Origin: Lacibacter sp. H375
GTDB taxonomy: Bacteria; Bacteroidota; Bacteroidia; Chitinophagales; Chitinophagaceae
Assembly: GCF_037892425.1 (NCBI RefSeq)
Contig: NZ_JBBKTT010000001.1
Location: 1,736,001 to 1,800,000, forward strand
Length of the DNA stretch: 64,000 nt
Direction of reading: 5' to 3'
The position numbers and the translations under genes are program-made. A model generated the notes under the pieces. The model did not search any database and was not told the origin of the DNA. It was given only the letters and a program-made list of their open reading frames with translations. Within the stretch, counting starts at the first letter, position 1; each line of letters begins with the position of its first letter. Positions 35,990 to 44,107 of this stretch are shown one piece after another.

Positions 35990-36454
35990 ATGGAACTGAA
36001 AATTTTAATCTTATTGAATCTTTTTATCTATAGCGTGATTGTAAGCCAATCATTCATGTATATGATTGCTATGCGTAATGTGCAGGAAAGTATGGGCGCA
36101 GCATCTTACATTGAATTACGAAAATTATTAGACAGGAATTTCCTGAAAAAATTTAAGCCCGTTGTTTATTCGGCACTGGTACTCGGTCTTGTGTTGGTAG
36201 TGGCGGCTGTTTTCCAGTCATCTATAATATTACTTGCCGGCAGCAGTATAGCTTTTGCAGGTTTGCTGACAGATGTTGTACTGATCTTAAAAGGTGATAT
36301 GCCCATTAACCGTATCATCAACAGCTGGACACTGGAAACATTTCCTGCTAATTGGGTTGAATACCGGAGTAAATGGCTCTACTGGTTTTCGTGGAGGCAG
36401 GTTGCAAACATCAGCGGATTTATTGCATTACTGATAGCGGCAGTTTTCGGTTAA
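35990..36454 (+). CDS. Small integral membrane protein, unknown function
   Basis: 154 residues with four predicted TM spans (about 4-24, 53-72, 76-98, 133-152). Features: YSVIVSQSFMYMIAMRNVQE near the start and a Trp-rich loop NWVEYRSKWLYWFSWRQ before the last span. It resembles small Bacteroidota membrane proteins of unassigned role; no motif. Third gene of operon B; its stop (TAA at 36452..36454) directly abuts the next LytTR-type operator (36456). Confidence 0.65.
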   Translation: MELKILILLNLFIYSVIVSQSFMYMIAMRNVQESMGAASYIELRKLLDRNFLKKFKPVVYSALVLGLVLVVAAVFQSSIILLAGSSIAFAGLLTDVVLILKGDMPINRIINSWTLETFPANWVEYRSKWLYWFSWRQVANISGFIALLIAAVFG

Positions 36455-36455
36455 A

Positions 36456-36526
36456 CAATTCATCCTTTATTTTTTGCAATTCAGTCATGCTCCACTTGAA
36501 ATGGCTTTTGTTGTGATCTACATTGC
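36456..36526 (+). promoter_or_regulatory. LytTR-type operator and promoter C (mono-haem cytochrome)
   Basis: CAATTCATCC (36456..36465) and CAATTCAGTC (36477..36486), 21 bp apart. TTG at 36496 (+19) and a weak -7 TACATTGC at 36519..36526 (+42). Confidence 0.65.
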
Positions 36527-36549
36527 AGTTGAATTAAACCTTATCAGAA

Positions 36550-37143
36550 ATGAAGAATACATTTATTCTTGTTACGATTGTAGCAGCTGGTATCGTAACA
36601 TTTGTTGCAGCTTGTACCGGCACATCAGCAAACAATGATGCAGTAAAAAAACCTCTCACGAATGCGGAGCTCATAAAACGAGGCGAATACCTCGTGAGTT
36701 CTGTTGGTTGTGATGATTGTCATTCGCCAAAAATTATGGGCCCCGGTGAACCACAAATTATTCCCGAGTTGCGATTCTCAGGTTATCCATCAACAAGACC
36801 TTTGCAAAAAGCAGATAGTAATGTAGTGAAAAGCGGGTGGGGTTTGTTTGGGAGTGATCTTACTGCATGGGTTGGCCCTTGGGGAATGTCGTTTGCAGCA
36901 AACATCAGCAGCGATGCGACCGGTATCGGCAACTGGACCGAAGCACAATTCTTTAAAGCAATACGTGAAGGAAAATATAAAGGGCTTGATAACAGCCGGC
37001 CGTTGCTGCCACCTATGCCTTGGTTTGTATATAAGAACTTCAGTGACGAAGACATCAAAGCAATTTTTGCTTTTCTGAAATCAACCAAGCCTGTTGAAAA
37101 TGTAGTACCGGCACCTGTGCCATTTACAGCTTTAAAAAATTAA
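36550..37143 (+). CDS. Mono-haem cytochrome c lipoprotein
   Basis: 197 residues. Lipoprotein signal FVAACTGTSAN (Cys22). One haem site CDDCH (about 56-60) in RGEYLVSSVGCDDCHSPKIMGPGEP, later GPWGMSFAANISSDATGIGN, PLLPPMPWFVYKNFSDEDIK with a possible Met ligand. It resembles cytochrome subunits of alcohol or aldose dehydrogenases but stands without an enzyme. LytTR-type promoter C lies upstream and a terminator-like hairpin (37183..37206) downstream. Confidence 0.83.
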   Translation: MKNTFILVTIVAAGIVTFVAACTGTSANNDAVKKPLTNAELIKRGEYLVSSVGCDDCHSPKIMGPGEPQIIPELRFSGYPSTRPLQKADSNVVKSGWGLFGSDLTAWVGPWGMSFAANISSDATGIGNWTEAQFFKAIREGKYKGLDNSRPLLPPMPWFVYKNFSDEDIKAIFAFLKSTKPVENVVPAPVPFTALKN

Positions 37144-37182
37144 TACGCATTAGGATTGTTTAGTGTTTAGGTATAATTACCT

Positions 37183-37206
37183 GCCCGACGGGCTCTCCCG
37201 TTGGGC
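37183..37206 (+). terminator. Hairpin after the mono-haem cytochrome gene
   Basis: GCCCGACGGG / CCCGTTGGGC, 10 bp with one G-T pair and a CTCT loop, 40 bases past the stop. Only a weak T-rich tail follows. Confidence 0.5.
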
Positions 37207-37364
37207 ATTACTATTTCAAAAAAAAATTGCCGATTACTTCTTTCAGCAACATCAAATTCTAACTTATGCCATCACCGGTTACATTTCAGAAATACAGATC
37301 ATGGAGAAGCCACCCGTTTATGTGGTTGTTTCGCTATGCACTGCTTTTATCTTTACCATCGTTT

Positions 37365-38783
37365 ATGAAAAAAATAATACCTGTTGTCTTCTTACTATTT
37401 TCATTTGGCACTGTGTATGCACAAGCACAGGGAGCGGACAGCTCGGCTTTATTCAATGCAGAACAATTACGTGCAGATCTTGATACACTTCACCACTGGG
37501 TACTTTCTTCTCACCCAAAACTCTACGGCAATGCCGACAGTGTGGAAACAGAAAAAAAATGGCAGCAGGTAAGGAGTGAATTAAACGGAAGTTTGTCCCG
37601 GCCGGCATTTATGAAAATACTTGCTCCTTTGCTGGCTCAGTATAACGATGGGCATACGTTTGTTGAAACTGATTTTGAAAGCCAGGAACTAAAAGCGTTT
37701 AAAGCCGGTGGTGGGCGTTTTCTTTCGTATGAAATCACCATACAGGAAAACGAAGTGTGGGTTAAACAAGATCATGATACATTAATGCAGGTAAAGCCGG
37801 GCAGTCGCATTTTATCCATCAACAATAAACCGATAAACGAAATTATAACAGAGTTGTACAACGCAATGTCTGGTGATCACAAAGCCAATCGGCTCGCAAC
37901 TGCTTCACGTTTGTTTGGATTTTTATTGTGGAATCAATACGGTTGGTCTGCACCATTCTCCCTGCAAGTGCAGGAACCTGGTGGAACGATACGGAATGTA
38001 AAATCGGTTGCAGTTTCGGTTGATGATTACCTGAAGAATTTATTTCCTTCTCCTTTATGGACGATGGATATTTATCCCGAGGAAAATTTAGCTGTAATTG
38101 AATGCAGAAGTTATTCGGGGAATATGGAGCGTATCCGAGAAAAACTCGATTCTTTTTTCACCATCATCAAACAAAGAAATATTCAGCATGTGGCGCTTGA
38201 TCTGCGGAGGAATGGAGGCGGCAACTCAATGATCGGCACGTTGTTTTTATCTTATCTCACGCAAAAGCCGTTGCTGTCGGTCAATTCAAAATCATTTCGT
38301 GAATCAAAACGCTTACATGCGTTGCCTGCAGATTTTTGGTTGAAGAAGCAATTTGATAATGCGTTAAAAACCTGGAAAAGAGACGGCGAATTTCTTACCA
38401 CTTATTTTGAATCAGACAATCCATTGCAACTAACAAAGCCGGAGTTGTTTTTTAAGGGCAATTTTTATTTGCTTACCAGTGCCCGCACTTATTCATCGGC
38501 ACACATGACGGCCATGCAGGTGAAGTGTTCGAAACTGGGAGTTATCATCGGTCAACCAACCGGAGAGCAAATTGATCTTACAGGTGAAATACTCAACAGT
38601 AAATTACCACACTCAAATATTTTCGTGTATATCCCCACAGCTATGTTTACTGCTTCCTGTAAATGGAAAGAGAAGATGGGAGTGCAGCCAGATCATATTA
38701 CTGCATTTGATCCAAATCATTTAGCGAATGCTGTTGATACTGAGTTGGCTTTCCTGAAACAACTTATCAATGCAAAGAAATGA
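37365..38783 (+). CDS. S41 family (tail-specific-protease-like) peptidase
   Basis: 472 residues from the ATG at 37365, which opens a clear signal peptide (MKKIIPVVFLLFSFGTVYAQ); the ORF extends 33 codons upstream without a signal. A helical N-terminal part (ADLDTLHHWVLSSHPKLYG, ILAPLLAQYNDGHTFVETD), a PDZ-like segment (QVKPGSRILSINNKPINEII) and the S41 catalytic part (LDLRRNGGGNSMIG, LTSARTYSSAHMTAMQV with the likely Ser nucleophile, GVIIGQPTGEQ). It acts in the periplasm. No clear LytTR-type operator; only degenerate TTCAG repeats lie upstream. Confidence 0.85.
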   Translation: MKKIIPVVFLLFSFGTVYAQAQGADSSALFNAEQLRADLDTLHHWVLSSHPKLYGNADSVETEKKWQQVRSELNGSLSRPAFMKILAPLLAQYNDGHTFVETDFESQELKAFKAGGGRFLSYEITIQENEVWVKQDHDTLMQVKPGSRILSINNKPINEIITELYNAMSGDHKANRLATASRLFGFLLWNQYGWSAPFSLQVQEPGGTIRNVKSVAVSVDDYLKNLFPSPLWTMDIYPEENLAVIECRSYSGNMERIREKLDSFFTIIKQRNIQHVALDLRRNGGGNSMIGTLFLSYLTQKPLLSVNSKSFRESKRLHALPADFWLKKQFDNALKTWKRDGEFLTTYFESDNPLQLTKPELFFKGNFYLLTSARTYSSAHMTAMQVKCSKLGVIIGQPTGEQIDLTGEILNSKLPHSNIFVYIPTAMFTASCKWKEKMGVQPDHITAFDPNHLANAVDTELAFLKQLINAKK

Positions 38784-38793
38784 TTTGGCTAGA

Positions 38794-38864
38794 CAGATCA
38801 TGCAATGAAATAACCAGTTCATGCATGTGTAATTAGTGGAAGCTGTTTGTGTGCGTTAAGTTTG
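38794..38864 (+). promoter_or_regulatory. LytTR-type operator and promoter D (glycosyltransferase)
   Basis: CAGATCATGC (38794..38803) and CAGTTCATGC (38815..38824), 21 bp apart. A perfect -7 TAAGTTTG at 38857..38864 (+42); the -33 is poor (TTAG). Confidence 0.75.
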
Positions 38865-38895
38865 TTCATTATAAACCTTATCAATTTATTCTACC

Positions 38896-40251
38896 ATGAA
38901 CAAACAACTTGCTGCAGGTAACGGAAAGAAAATTCTGTTTGCCTCAGTTCCTGCTGATGGACATTTCAATCCGCTTACAGGGTTGGCTAAACATCTCCAA
39001 TCACTCGGTTATGAAGTACGTTGGTACACATCAACTTACTATGCAGCGAAATTGGAGAAACTTGCAATTCCTCATTATCCGTTTGTAAAAGCGCTGGATA
39101 TTACGGCAACTGAGATCGACGAGATGTTTCCTGAGCGCACAAAGATCAAAAGCAAGGTCCAAAAACTCAATTACGATCTAAAGAACTATTTCATTCTCCG
39201 TGCGCCGGAGTATTACAATGATATCAAAGACATTTACAAGGAGTTTAAGTTTGATCTGTTTGTGGCAGATGTTCTGTTTACGGCCATCCCGTTTGTTGCT
39301 GACCTTATGGAGATACCTGTTTTTTCAATGGGCATTGTGCCATTGATGCAAACATCAAAAGATCTCCCACCTGCAGGTTTGGGATTAACACCTGGTACTA
39401 CATGGCTTAGTAAAGTGAGAGACAGTATGCTTCGCTTTATGGCTGAGAATATTTTATTCAGCAAGTCAGATAAGTTGATGAAAAAAATATTGGAAGGTTA
39501 TTATATTGATCATGATAATAAATTTCTTTTCGACCTTGGTATCAGCAAGGCAACTTATTACCTGCAAAGTGGTACACCCGGTTTTGAGTATAAGCGTAGC
39601 GACATGATGGAGAATGTTCGGTTTATCGGCTCAATGCTTCCTTACAGCAGTAATCAAAACAAAGAACAGTGGTTCGATGAACGATTGAATCAATACAAAC
39701 GAGTGGTGCTTGTAACACAAGGAACTGTAGAAAAAGATGTCAATAAACTACTGGTGCCAACTTTTGAGGCATTTAAACATTCAGATACGCTTGTTGTAGT
39801 TACAACCGGCGGTTCGCAAACAAGTGAGTTGCGTGCAAGCTATCCGCAGAACAATATCATAATAGAAGATTTTATTGCCTTTGATGATATTATGCCTTAT
39901 GCTGATGTATATGTAACCAATGGTGGTTATGGAGGCGTAATGCTTGCAATTGAAAACCGTGTGCCAATGGTAACAGCAGGTGTTCATGAAGGGAAGAATG
40001 AAATTTGTGCAAGGGTTGGATATTTCAAAATAGGTGTTGATCTGAAAACCGAATTACCCAAAGTTGAACAGATCAGGAAGGCGGTTGACGAAGTAACCGG
40101 AACCGATGAATACAAAATCAATATTCAAAACCTGGCGAATGAATTTCAGCAGTACGATGCTAACAGTCTGTTTGCAAACCTTGTTGCTGAAGTATTGCAA
40201 CCGGCAAATGATCTTATCATTTCAAACAGATACAGCGAAAAAATATTCTAG
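38896..40251 (+). CDS. GT1-family (MGT-type) glycosyltransferase
   Basis: 451 residues, cytoplasmic GT-B fold. N-terminal acceptor half: ILFASVPADGHFNPLTGLAK and DLFVADVLFTAIPFVADL. C-terminal UDP-sugar half: VVLVTQGTVEKD, IIEDFIAFDDIMPYADVYVT, NGGYGGVMLAIENRVPMV. Relatives glycosylate macrolides, flavonoids, sterols or carotenoids; the acceptor here is unknown. It stands alone under LytTR-type promoter D, followed by a hairpin (40263..40294). Confidence 0.88.
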   Translation: MNKQLAAGNGKKILFASVPADGHFNPLTGLAKHLQSLGYEVRWYTSTYYAAKLEKLAIPHYPFVKALDITATEIDEMFPERTKIKSKVQKLNYDLKNYFILRAPEYYNDIKDIYKEFKFDLFVADVLFTAIPFVADLMEIPVFSMGIVPLMQTSKDLPPAGLGLTPGTTWLSKVRDSMLRFMAENILFSKSDKLMKKILEGYYIDHDNKFLFDLGISKATYYLQSGTPGFEYKRSDMMENVRFIGSMLPYSSNQNKEQWFDERLNQYKRVVLVTQGTVEKDVNKLLVPTFEAFKHSDTLVVVTTGGSQTSELRASYPQNNIIIEDFIAFDDIMPYADVYVTNGGYGGVMLAIENRVPMVTAGVHEGKNEICARVGYFKIGVDLKTELPKVEQIRKAVDEVTGTDEYKINIQNLANEFQQYDANSLFANLVAEVLQPANDLIISNRYSEKIF

Positions 40252-40262
40252 GGTTGACGGGT

Positions 40263-40294
40263 CTGGCCGGATGGTTTTTTAACCCTCCCGCCAG
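40263..40294. terminator. Hairpin after the glycosyltransferase gene
   Basis: CTGGC-c-GGATGGTT / AACCCTCC-c-GCCAG with a TTTT loop, two mismatches. It sits 11 bases after the stop and ends 5 bases before operator E. No T-run follows. Confidence 0.45.
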
Positions 40295-40299
40295 GCCTA

Positions 40300-40332
40300 C
40301 AATTCATCCCCGTTTTTACTCAATTCATACAG
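40300..40332 (+). promoter_or_regulatory. LytTR-type operator E (kinase-kinase-regulator operon)
   Basis: CAATTCATCC (40300..40309) and CAATTCATAC (40321..40330), 21 bp apart. No TAnnTTTG is present at +42; the only near match is TAATTTG at 40383. The site still implies autoregulation. Confidence 0.65.
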
Positions 40333-40399
40333 GATGATCCGTTTTTCCTTTCCGTCATATCAACAAAACCAGCAAAAGATGGTAATTTGTAAAATAGAT

Positions 40400-41461
40400 A
40401 TGCAGATCAAATTACCATCTTATACCACAAGGGATTATGCGGTTCTTGCGATCATTCTGTTACCCATCAGCATCATCATAAATTCAATTTTGCTGGGGGC
40501 TGGCTATTATTCAAGCCTGGGCGTTTTTTTGCTGGCTACGGTTTTAGGTTGCATAGGTTTCGCTATCAATTTCATTTTTTGTGGCGGATGGGCGGTTCTC
40601 ATGAAAAAACGTTTTCCAGATGAAAACCAGGTAAGTACCCGGCTTACATTTATGATTCTTACGTTTATCGTAATTACCGGTTTGTTTTTATACCTCATGT
40701 TCCGGGGTTACGAGCAAATAGCGTTTTTCAATTACAGGTTTAATGAAAATATGTTTCTGTTGGCCTATATCGGCATGAGCATCGTTAATGTATTTATTAC
40801 GTTAATGATGGAAGGTGTGGACCGTTATGAAAAATGGAAGGACAGTTTAAAAGAAACAGAAGAGTTACAAAAAGTATTCAGGCAAAGTCAGCTGCAGGGT
40901 TTAAAAAGTCAACTGAATCCGCATTTTCTTTTTAATAGCTTAAACTCTTTGTCAAGTCTTATTAGTGAAGATGAAGATCAGGCTGAACGTTTTTTGAATG
41001 AGATGAGTAAAGTATACCGTTACATGCTGCGGAACGATGAAGACCAGATGGTGTCCTTAGAAACGGAATTGCAGTTTGTAGAATCTTATCTCTATTTGTT
41101 GAAAGCAAGATATGGTGATGGGTTGCAGCTGTCGGTAAACGTATCTGAGGCTGCAGCGCAAACGATGTTGCCGCCTTTATCGTTACAGGTACTGATCGAA
41201 AATGCGTTTACGCAGAACAGCTTGAGTAAATCAAGCCCGTTGAAAATTCAGATCGATTCAGAAGACGATAAATGGATTGTTGTACGTAACAATCTGCAAC
41301 CAAAAGTGGTTGCAGAAACCGTTGATGTGGAAGCGGGACTCGATAACCTCATCAATCGCTACCAGTTGATCAATCGCTCAGAAGTAATCATTACCGATCA
41401 GCCAGGTGAACGCATCATCCGTTTACCATTGATCTGCAAAACAGCGGAGGTAATGCTATGA
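40400..41461 (+). CDS. LytS/YehU-type sensor histidine kinase 1
   Basis: 353 residues from the ATG at 40400; the ORF opens at 40334 but that start touches operator E, so 40379 or 40400 is used. Four TM spans (about 13-33, 38-65, 80-100, 115-137) and a coiled linker lead to the His_kinase domain LKSQLNPHFLFNSLNSLSSLI with phospho-acceptor His175. The ATPase N-box reads VLIENAFTQN, where relatives have ENAxKH, so activity may be altered. No extracytoplasmic sensor domain; the signal is probably sensed in the membrane. Overlaps kinase 2 by 4 bases (ATGA). Confidence 0.88.
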   Translation: MQIKLPSYTTRDYAVLAIILLPISIIINSILLGAGYYSSLGVFLLATVLGCIGFAINFIFCGGWAVLMKKRFPDENQVSTRLTFMILTFIVITGLFLYLMFRGYEQIAFFNYRFNENMFLLAYIGMSIVNVFITLMMEGVDRYEKWKDSLKETEELQKVFRQSQLQGLKSQLNPHFLFNSLNSLSSLISEDEDQAERFLNEMSKVYRYMLRNDEDQMVSLETELQFVESYLYLLKARYGDGLQLSVNVSEAAAQTMLPPLSLQVLIENAFTQNSLSKSSPLKIQIDSEDDKWIVVRNNLQPKVVAETVDVEAGLDNLINRYQLINRSEVIITDQPGERIIRLPLICKTAEVML

Positions 41462-42549
41462 GTGTGTGGAATAAACCAACGAAGCTTCAGCTGTATTCTT
41501 TTGTAGCATCAATGCCAATCATTGACATAATGCTCAACTTTATTTTGTACGATGAAAAGTTTTTTCATGATATCAATATCTGGCTTGTTTCGTTTCCATT
41601 GATCTTTATAATCGGAATAGGTTCATGGCGGGGGCACGTATTTATTGGCAACTACATCAAACATAGGTTTCATGGATTAAAGCAAACAAAGAAGAGAATA
41701 TTATTGCAGGCATTCTGTCTTATTCCTTTCATGTCGTTCTCTGTTACATTGATCTTCCTGCTGTATGATGCATTGCATATTCTTGGGTACAATTTTTCAT
41801 GGGAAGATTTTAAACAGGGCCTTATCGTGGGCTTTTGTGTAAACCTCATCTTTGAAACACTGTATGAAGCGGATTATGTGCTGGAGCGTTATAAAGAAAG
41901 TGTGGAAGAGAAACAACACATGCAACAGCTTTCTATGTTTCATGAGTTTGATAGTTTAAAGAACCAGGTAAATCCACATTTCCTGTTTAATTGCTTCAAC
42001 ACCCTTTCATCACTTATCAGTGAAGACAAAAAGAAAGCAGAAAAGTTCTTGAATGAGTTGAGTAAAGTATATCGATACTTGTTACGTAATAACGAAGATG
42101 GATTGAGCACAGTGGATAATGAAATACGGTTTATCCGTTCGTATTATCAATTATTACAAACAAGGCATGGCGAAGCGGTGCAGTTGAATATTGAAATTGA
42201 CAAGCGTTACGATTCATACATGTTGCCATCACTTACGTTACAGTTGTTGGTAGAGAATGTTGTGAAGCATAATGTGCTTTCAAAGAATAAACCATTGGTG
42301 ATCGATATTTTTACTACTGCAGGGAATAAACTGGTGGTGAATAACAACCTGCAACGTCGTACTGTGAAAGCGCCGAGTAATAAGGTGGGGTTAGAGAACA
42401 TTCGTGCAAAGTATGATCTGTTGAAGCAACCGGGTTTCCAGGTAATGGAAGATGAAAAGAATTATACAGTGGTGCTTCCGCTTATCTGGAATAATAATGG
42501 AGAGATGAAACGAGCAATATTAACTGAGGCGAAGAACAGCTTACTGTAA
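41458..42549 (+). CDS. LytS/YehU-type sensor histidine kinase 2
   Basis: 363 residues with the same plan as kinase 1: four TM spans (about 12-30, 38-58, 80-100, 118-140), linker, His_kinase motif LKNQVNPHFLFNCFNTLSSLI with His174, N-box LLVENVVKHN (canonical) and G-box NKVGLENIRAKYDLL. Probably a tandem duplicate of kinase 1; the pair may work as a heterodimer. Translation is coupled to kinase 1 by the overlap. The regulator gene follows after 70 bases. Confidence 0.9.
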   Translation: MSVWNKPTKLQLYSFVASMPIIDIMLNFILYDEKFFHDINIWLVSFPLIFIIGIGSWRGHVFIGNYIKHRFHGLKQTKKRILLQAFCLIPFMSFSVTLIFLLYDALHILGYNFSWEDFKQGLIVGFCVNLIFETLYEADYVLERYKESVEEKQHMQQLSMFHEFDSLKNQVNPHFLFNCFNTLSSLISEDKKKAEKFLNELSKVYRYLLRNNEDGLSTVDNEIRFIRSYYQLLQTRHGEAVQLNIEIDKRYDSYMLPSLTLQLLVENVVKHNVLSKNKPLVIDIFTTAGNKLVVNNNLQRRTVKAPSNKVGLENIRAKYDLLKQPGFQVMEDEKNYTVVLPLIWNNNGEMKRAILTEAKNSLL

Positions 42550-42619
42550 TGAGAATAAAAATTTTAAAAGATATAACCCCGAGTTATCGGGAAGGCAATA
42601 ATCAACAAAAAACAGGCAA

Positions 42620-43399
42620 ATGAGAATACTTATTGTAGAAGATGAAGAACTTGCAGTGAAGAAACTGCAAAAAACATTGGCAGCTGTTGATGCAACAGCA
42701 TCGGTGATTGGTGTAACAGATAGTATCAAAGCAACCGTCGATTGGTTACAAAGCAATCAACAACCCGATCTTATCCTGATGGATATTGAGCTTGCCGATG
42801 GGCAGAGCTTTGAAGTATTTAATTTAGCAGAAGTGAAGAGCCCGGTAATCTTTACTACTTCGTATGACGAATATGCATTGAAAGCTTTTAAAGTGAACAG
42901 TGTTGACTATTTGCTGAAACCTATTCAAAAGGAGGAGCTGCAGGCAGCTTTGCAGAAATACCGTCACCTGCATGCAACAGCAAAAGCACCCGATGGAAAA
43001 TCGGATATGAATCTTGAAAGTCTTGTACGTGAATTGCAACAGAAACTGCAACCTAAGGAATTCAGAAAGCGTTTCCTGGTGAAGCATGCGCAGAAACTGG
43101 TATCGGTTGAAATTGACGAGATCGCTTATTTCTACAGCGATGGACGACTCAACTTTTTCAAAACAAGCGATAACAAAAAATATGTAGTTGATTATACAAT
43201 GGATGAGCTGGAGGATATGCTTGATCCTGAAAAGTATTTCCGCATCAGCCGTTCGTTTTATGTTTCAGTAAGCAGTATCGATAAAATCGACGATTACTTT
43301 GGTAACCGTCTGATACTCCAATTAAAGCCAGCGGTTGATAAAGAAGCATTGGTAAGCAGAGAGAAGGTAACCGAGTTTAAAAAGTGGATGGGTAAATAA
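42620..43399 (+). CDS. LytTR-family response regulator
   Basis: 259 residues. Receiver domain 1-120 (acidic pocket VEDEE, phospho-acceptor Asp55 in LILMDIELADG, Thr in FTTSYDEYALKAF, Lys in LLKPIQKEEL), a linker, then the LytTR DNA-binding domain at about 150-257 (FLVKHAQKLVSVEIDEIAYF, FRISRSFYVSVSSIDKI, VSREKVTEFKKWMG). LytTR domains bind two 9-bp direct repeats about 12 bp apart; such repeats lie before nine local transcription units, including this operon. Confidence 0.95.
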   Translation: MRILIVEDEELAVKKLQKTLAAVDATASVIGVTDSIKATVDWLQSNQQPDLILMDIELADGQSFEVFNLAEVKSPVIFTTSYDEYALKAFKVNSVDYLLKPIQKEELQAALQKYRHLHATAKAPDGKSDMNLESLVRELQQKLQPKEFRKRFLVKHAQKLVSVEIDEIAYFYSDGRLNFFKTSDNKKYVVDYTMDELEDMLDPEKYFRISRSFYVSVSSIDKIDDYFGNRLILQLKPAVDKEALVSREKVTEFKKWMGK

Positions 43400-43420
43400 T
43401 ATTCAACCATTTAAAAAATA

Positions 43421-43450
43421 AAAAAAGAACAGCAATTGCTGTTCTTTTTT
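43421..43450. terminator. Bidirectional terminator after the response regulator
   Basis: Perfect 30-bp palindrome, AAAAAAGAACAGCAA and its complement, with A- and T-runs at either end; 21 bases after the regulator stop and 22 after the convergent DUF2807 stop. Confidence 0.88.
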
Positions 43451-43472
43451 TTATGTTGATAACGGTGTTTCT

Positions 43473-43985
43473 TTATTGTCCTAAACCACTCCTGTATTCT
43501 CTAGGTAGTTTTTTCAGGAAGTTATAACCTATCTCAGCACTGCTTCTGATCTCAATAGTACCTGTTGATTTCAGATTTACCATGCATTCGTCGTACAGGG
43601 TGATCACAAGATCTTTCGATTGTAAGGTGTTCATGCCTGTAACAAAAGATTTTGCATAAATATCAACTGCAGCAAGATTTTTAACCGGTAGACCGATGTA
43701 AATTTTATTCTTATAACTTCTGTCTTTGCTTGCTTCAATAGTCAATACGCCGTTTTCCTGTTTTACAGAAATTTCATTGAAGTATTGTTTATCGCCTTCA
43801 ATGTAAAGAATGCCGGGTTCGTTGTCTTCGATCAACAACACATCAATTGAAGCATTGATCACCAGTTTGTGAAAAGGTTGAACAGTTACTTTACTAATGG
43901 CTGATTTCTTTTTTTCTGTTGTTTGTGCTGAGGCTGCAGTAGTAACCAGCAAAAGAACTACAGTGAGCAGGTGTTTTACATTCAT
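43473..43985 (-). CDS. DUF2807 (GIN-domain-like) secreted protein
   Basis: 170 residues. Signal peptide 1-20 (ends ASAQT), then a parallel-beta-helix-like GIN domain: VQPFHKLVINASIDVLLIED, GILYIEGDKQYFNEISVKQE, LAAVDIYAKSFVTGMNTL, IEIRSSAEIG. About half the normal length, so only one turn set is present. DUF2807 proteins are periplasmic or surface structural proteins; function unknown. Its promoter is LytTR-type site F, in the canonical geometry. It is divergent from nothing and ends against the regulator terminator. Confidence 0.8.
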   Translation of the reverse strand: MNVKHLLTVVLLLVTTAASAQTTEKKKSAISKVTVQPFHKLVINASIDVLLIEDNEPGILYIEGDKQYFNEISVKQENGVLTIEASKDRSYKNKIYIGLPVKNLAAVDIYAKSFVTGMNTLQSKDLVITLYDECMVNLKSTGTIEIRSSAEIGYNFLKKLPREYRSGLGQ

Positions 43986-44021
43986 GATGAAAAGGTTTAA
44001 TGATGATAAAGTTTAACCATG

Positions 44022-44092
44022 CAAAGATGCTCAGCTATGAACATAGCGGAAAAACACATCTGTATGAAACGTTACAGCTGCTGTATGAAATG
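44022..44092 (-). promoter_or_regulatory. LytTR-type operator and promoter F (DUF2807 gene)
   Basis: Minus strand: CATTTCATAC (44092..44083) and CGTTTCATAC (44071..44062), 21 bp apart, both followed by AG. The -7 CATCTTTG (44029..44022) is at +42, identical to those of promoters B and H. Confidence 0.78.
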
Positions 44093-44107
44093 AATATGTA
44101 ATGAAGG

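Noticed and set aside
37239-37291. Three TTCAG/TTATG-like words 21 bp apart before the S41 peptidase, like the LytTR-type repeats
   Set aside because: Only partial matches to CARTTCATnC (about half of positions), the register slips by one base, and no -33/-7 boxes lie at +19/+42. Not counted as a tenth operator.
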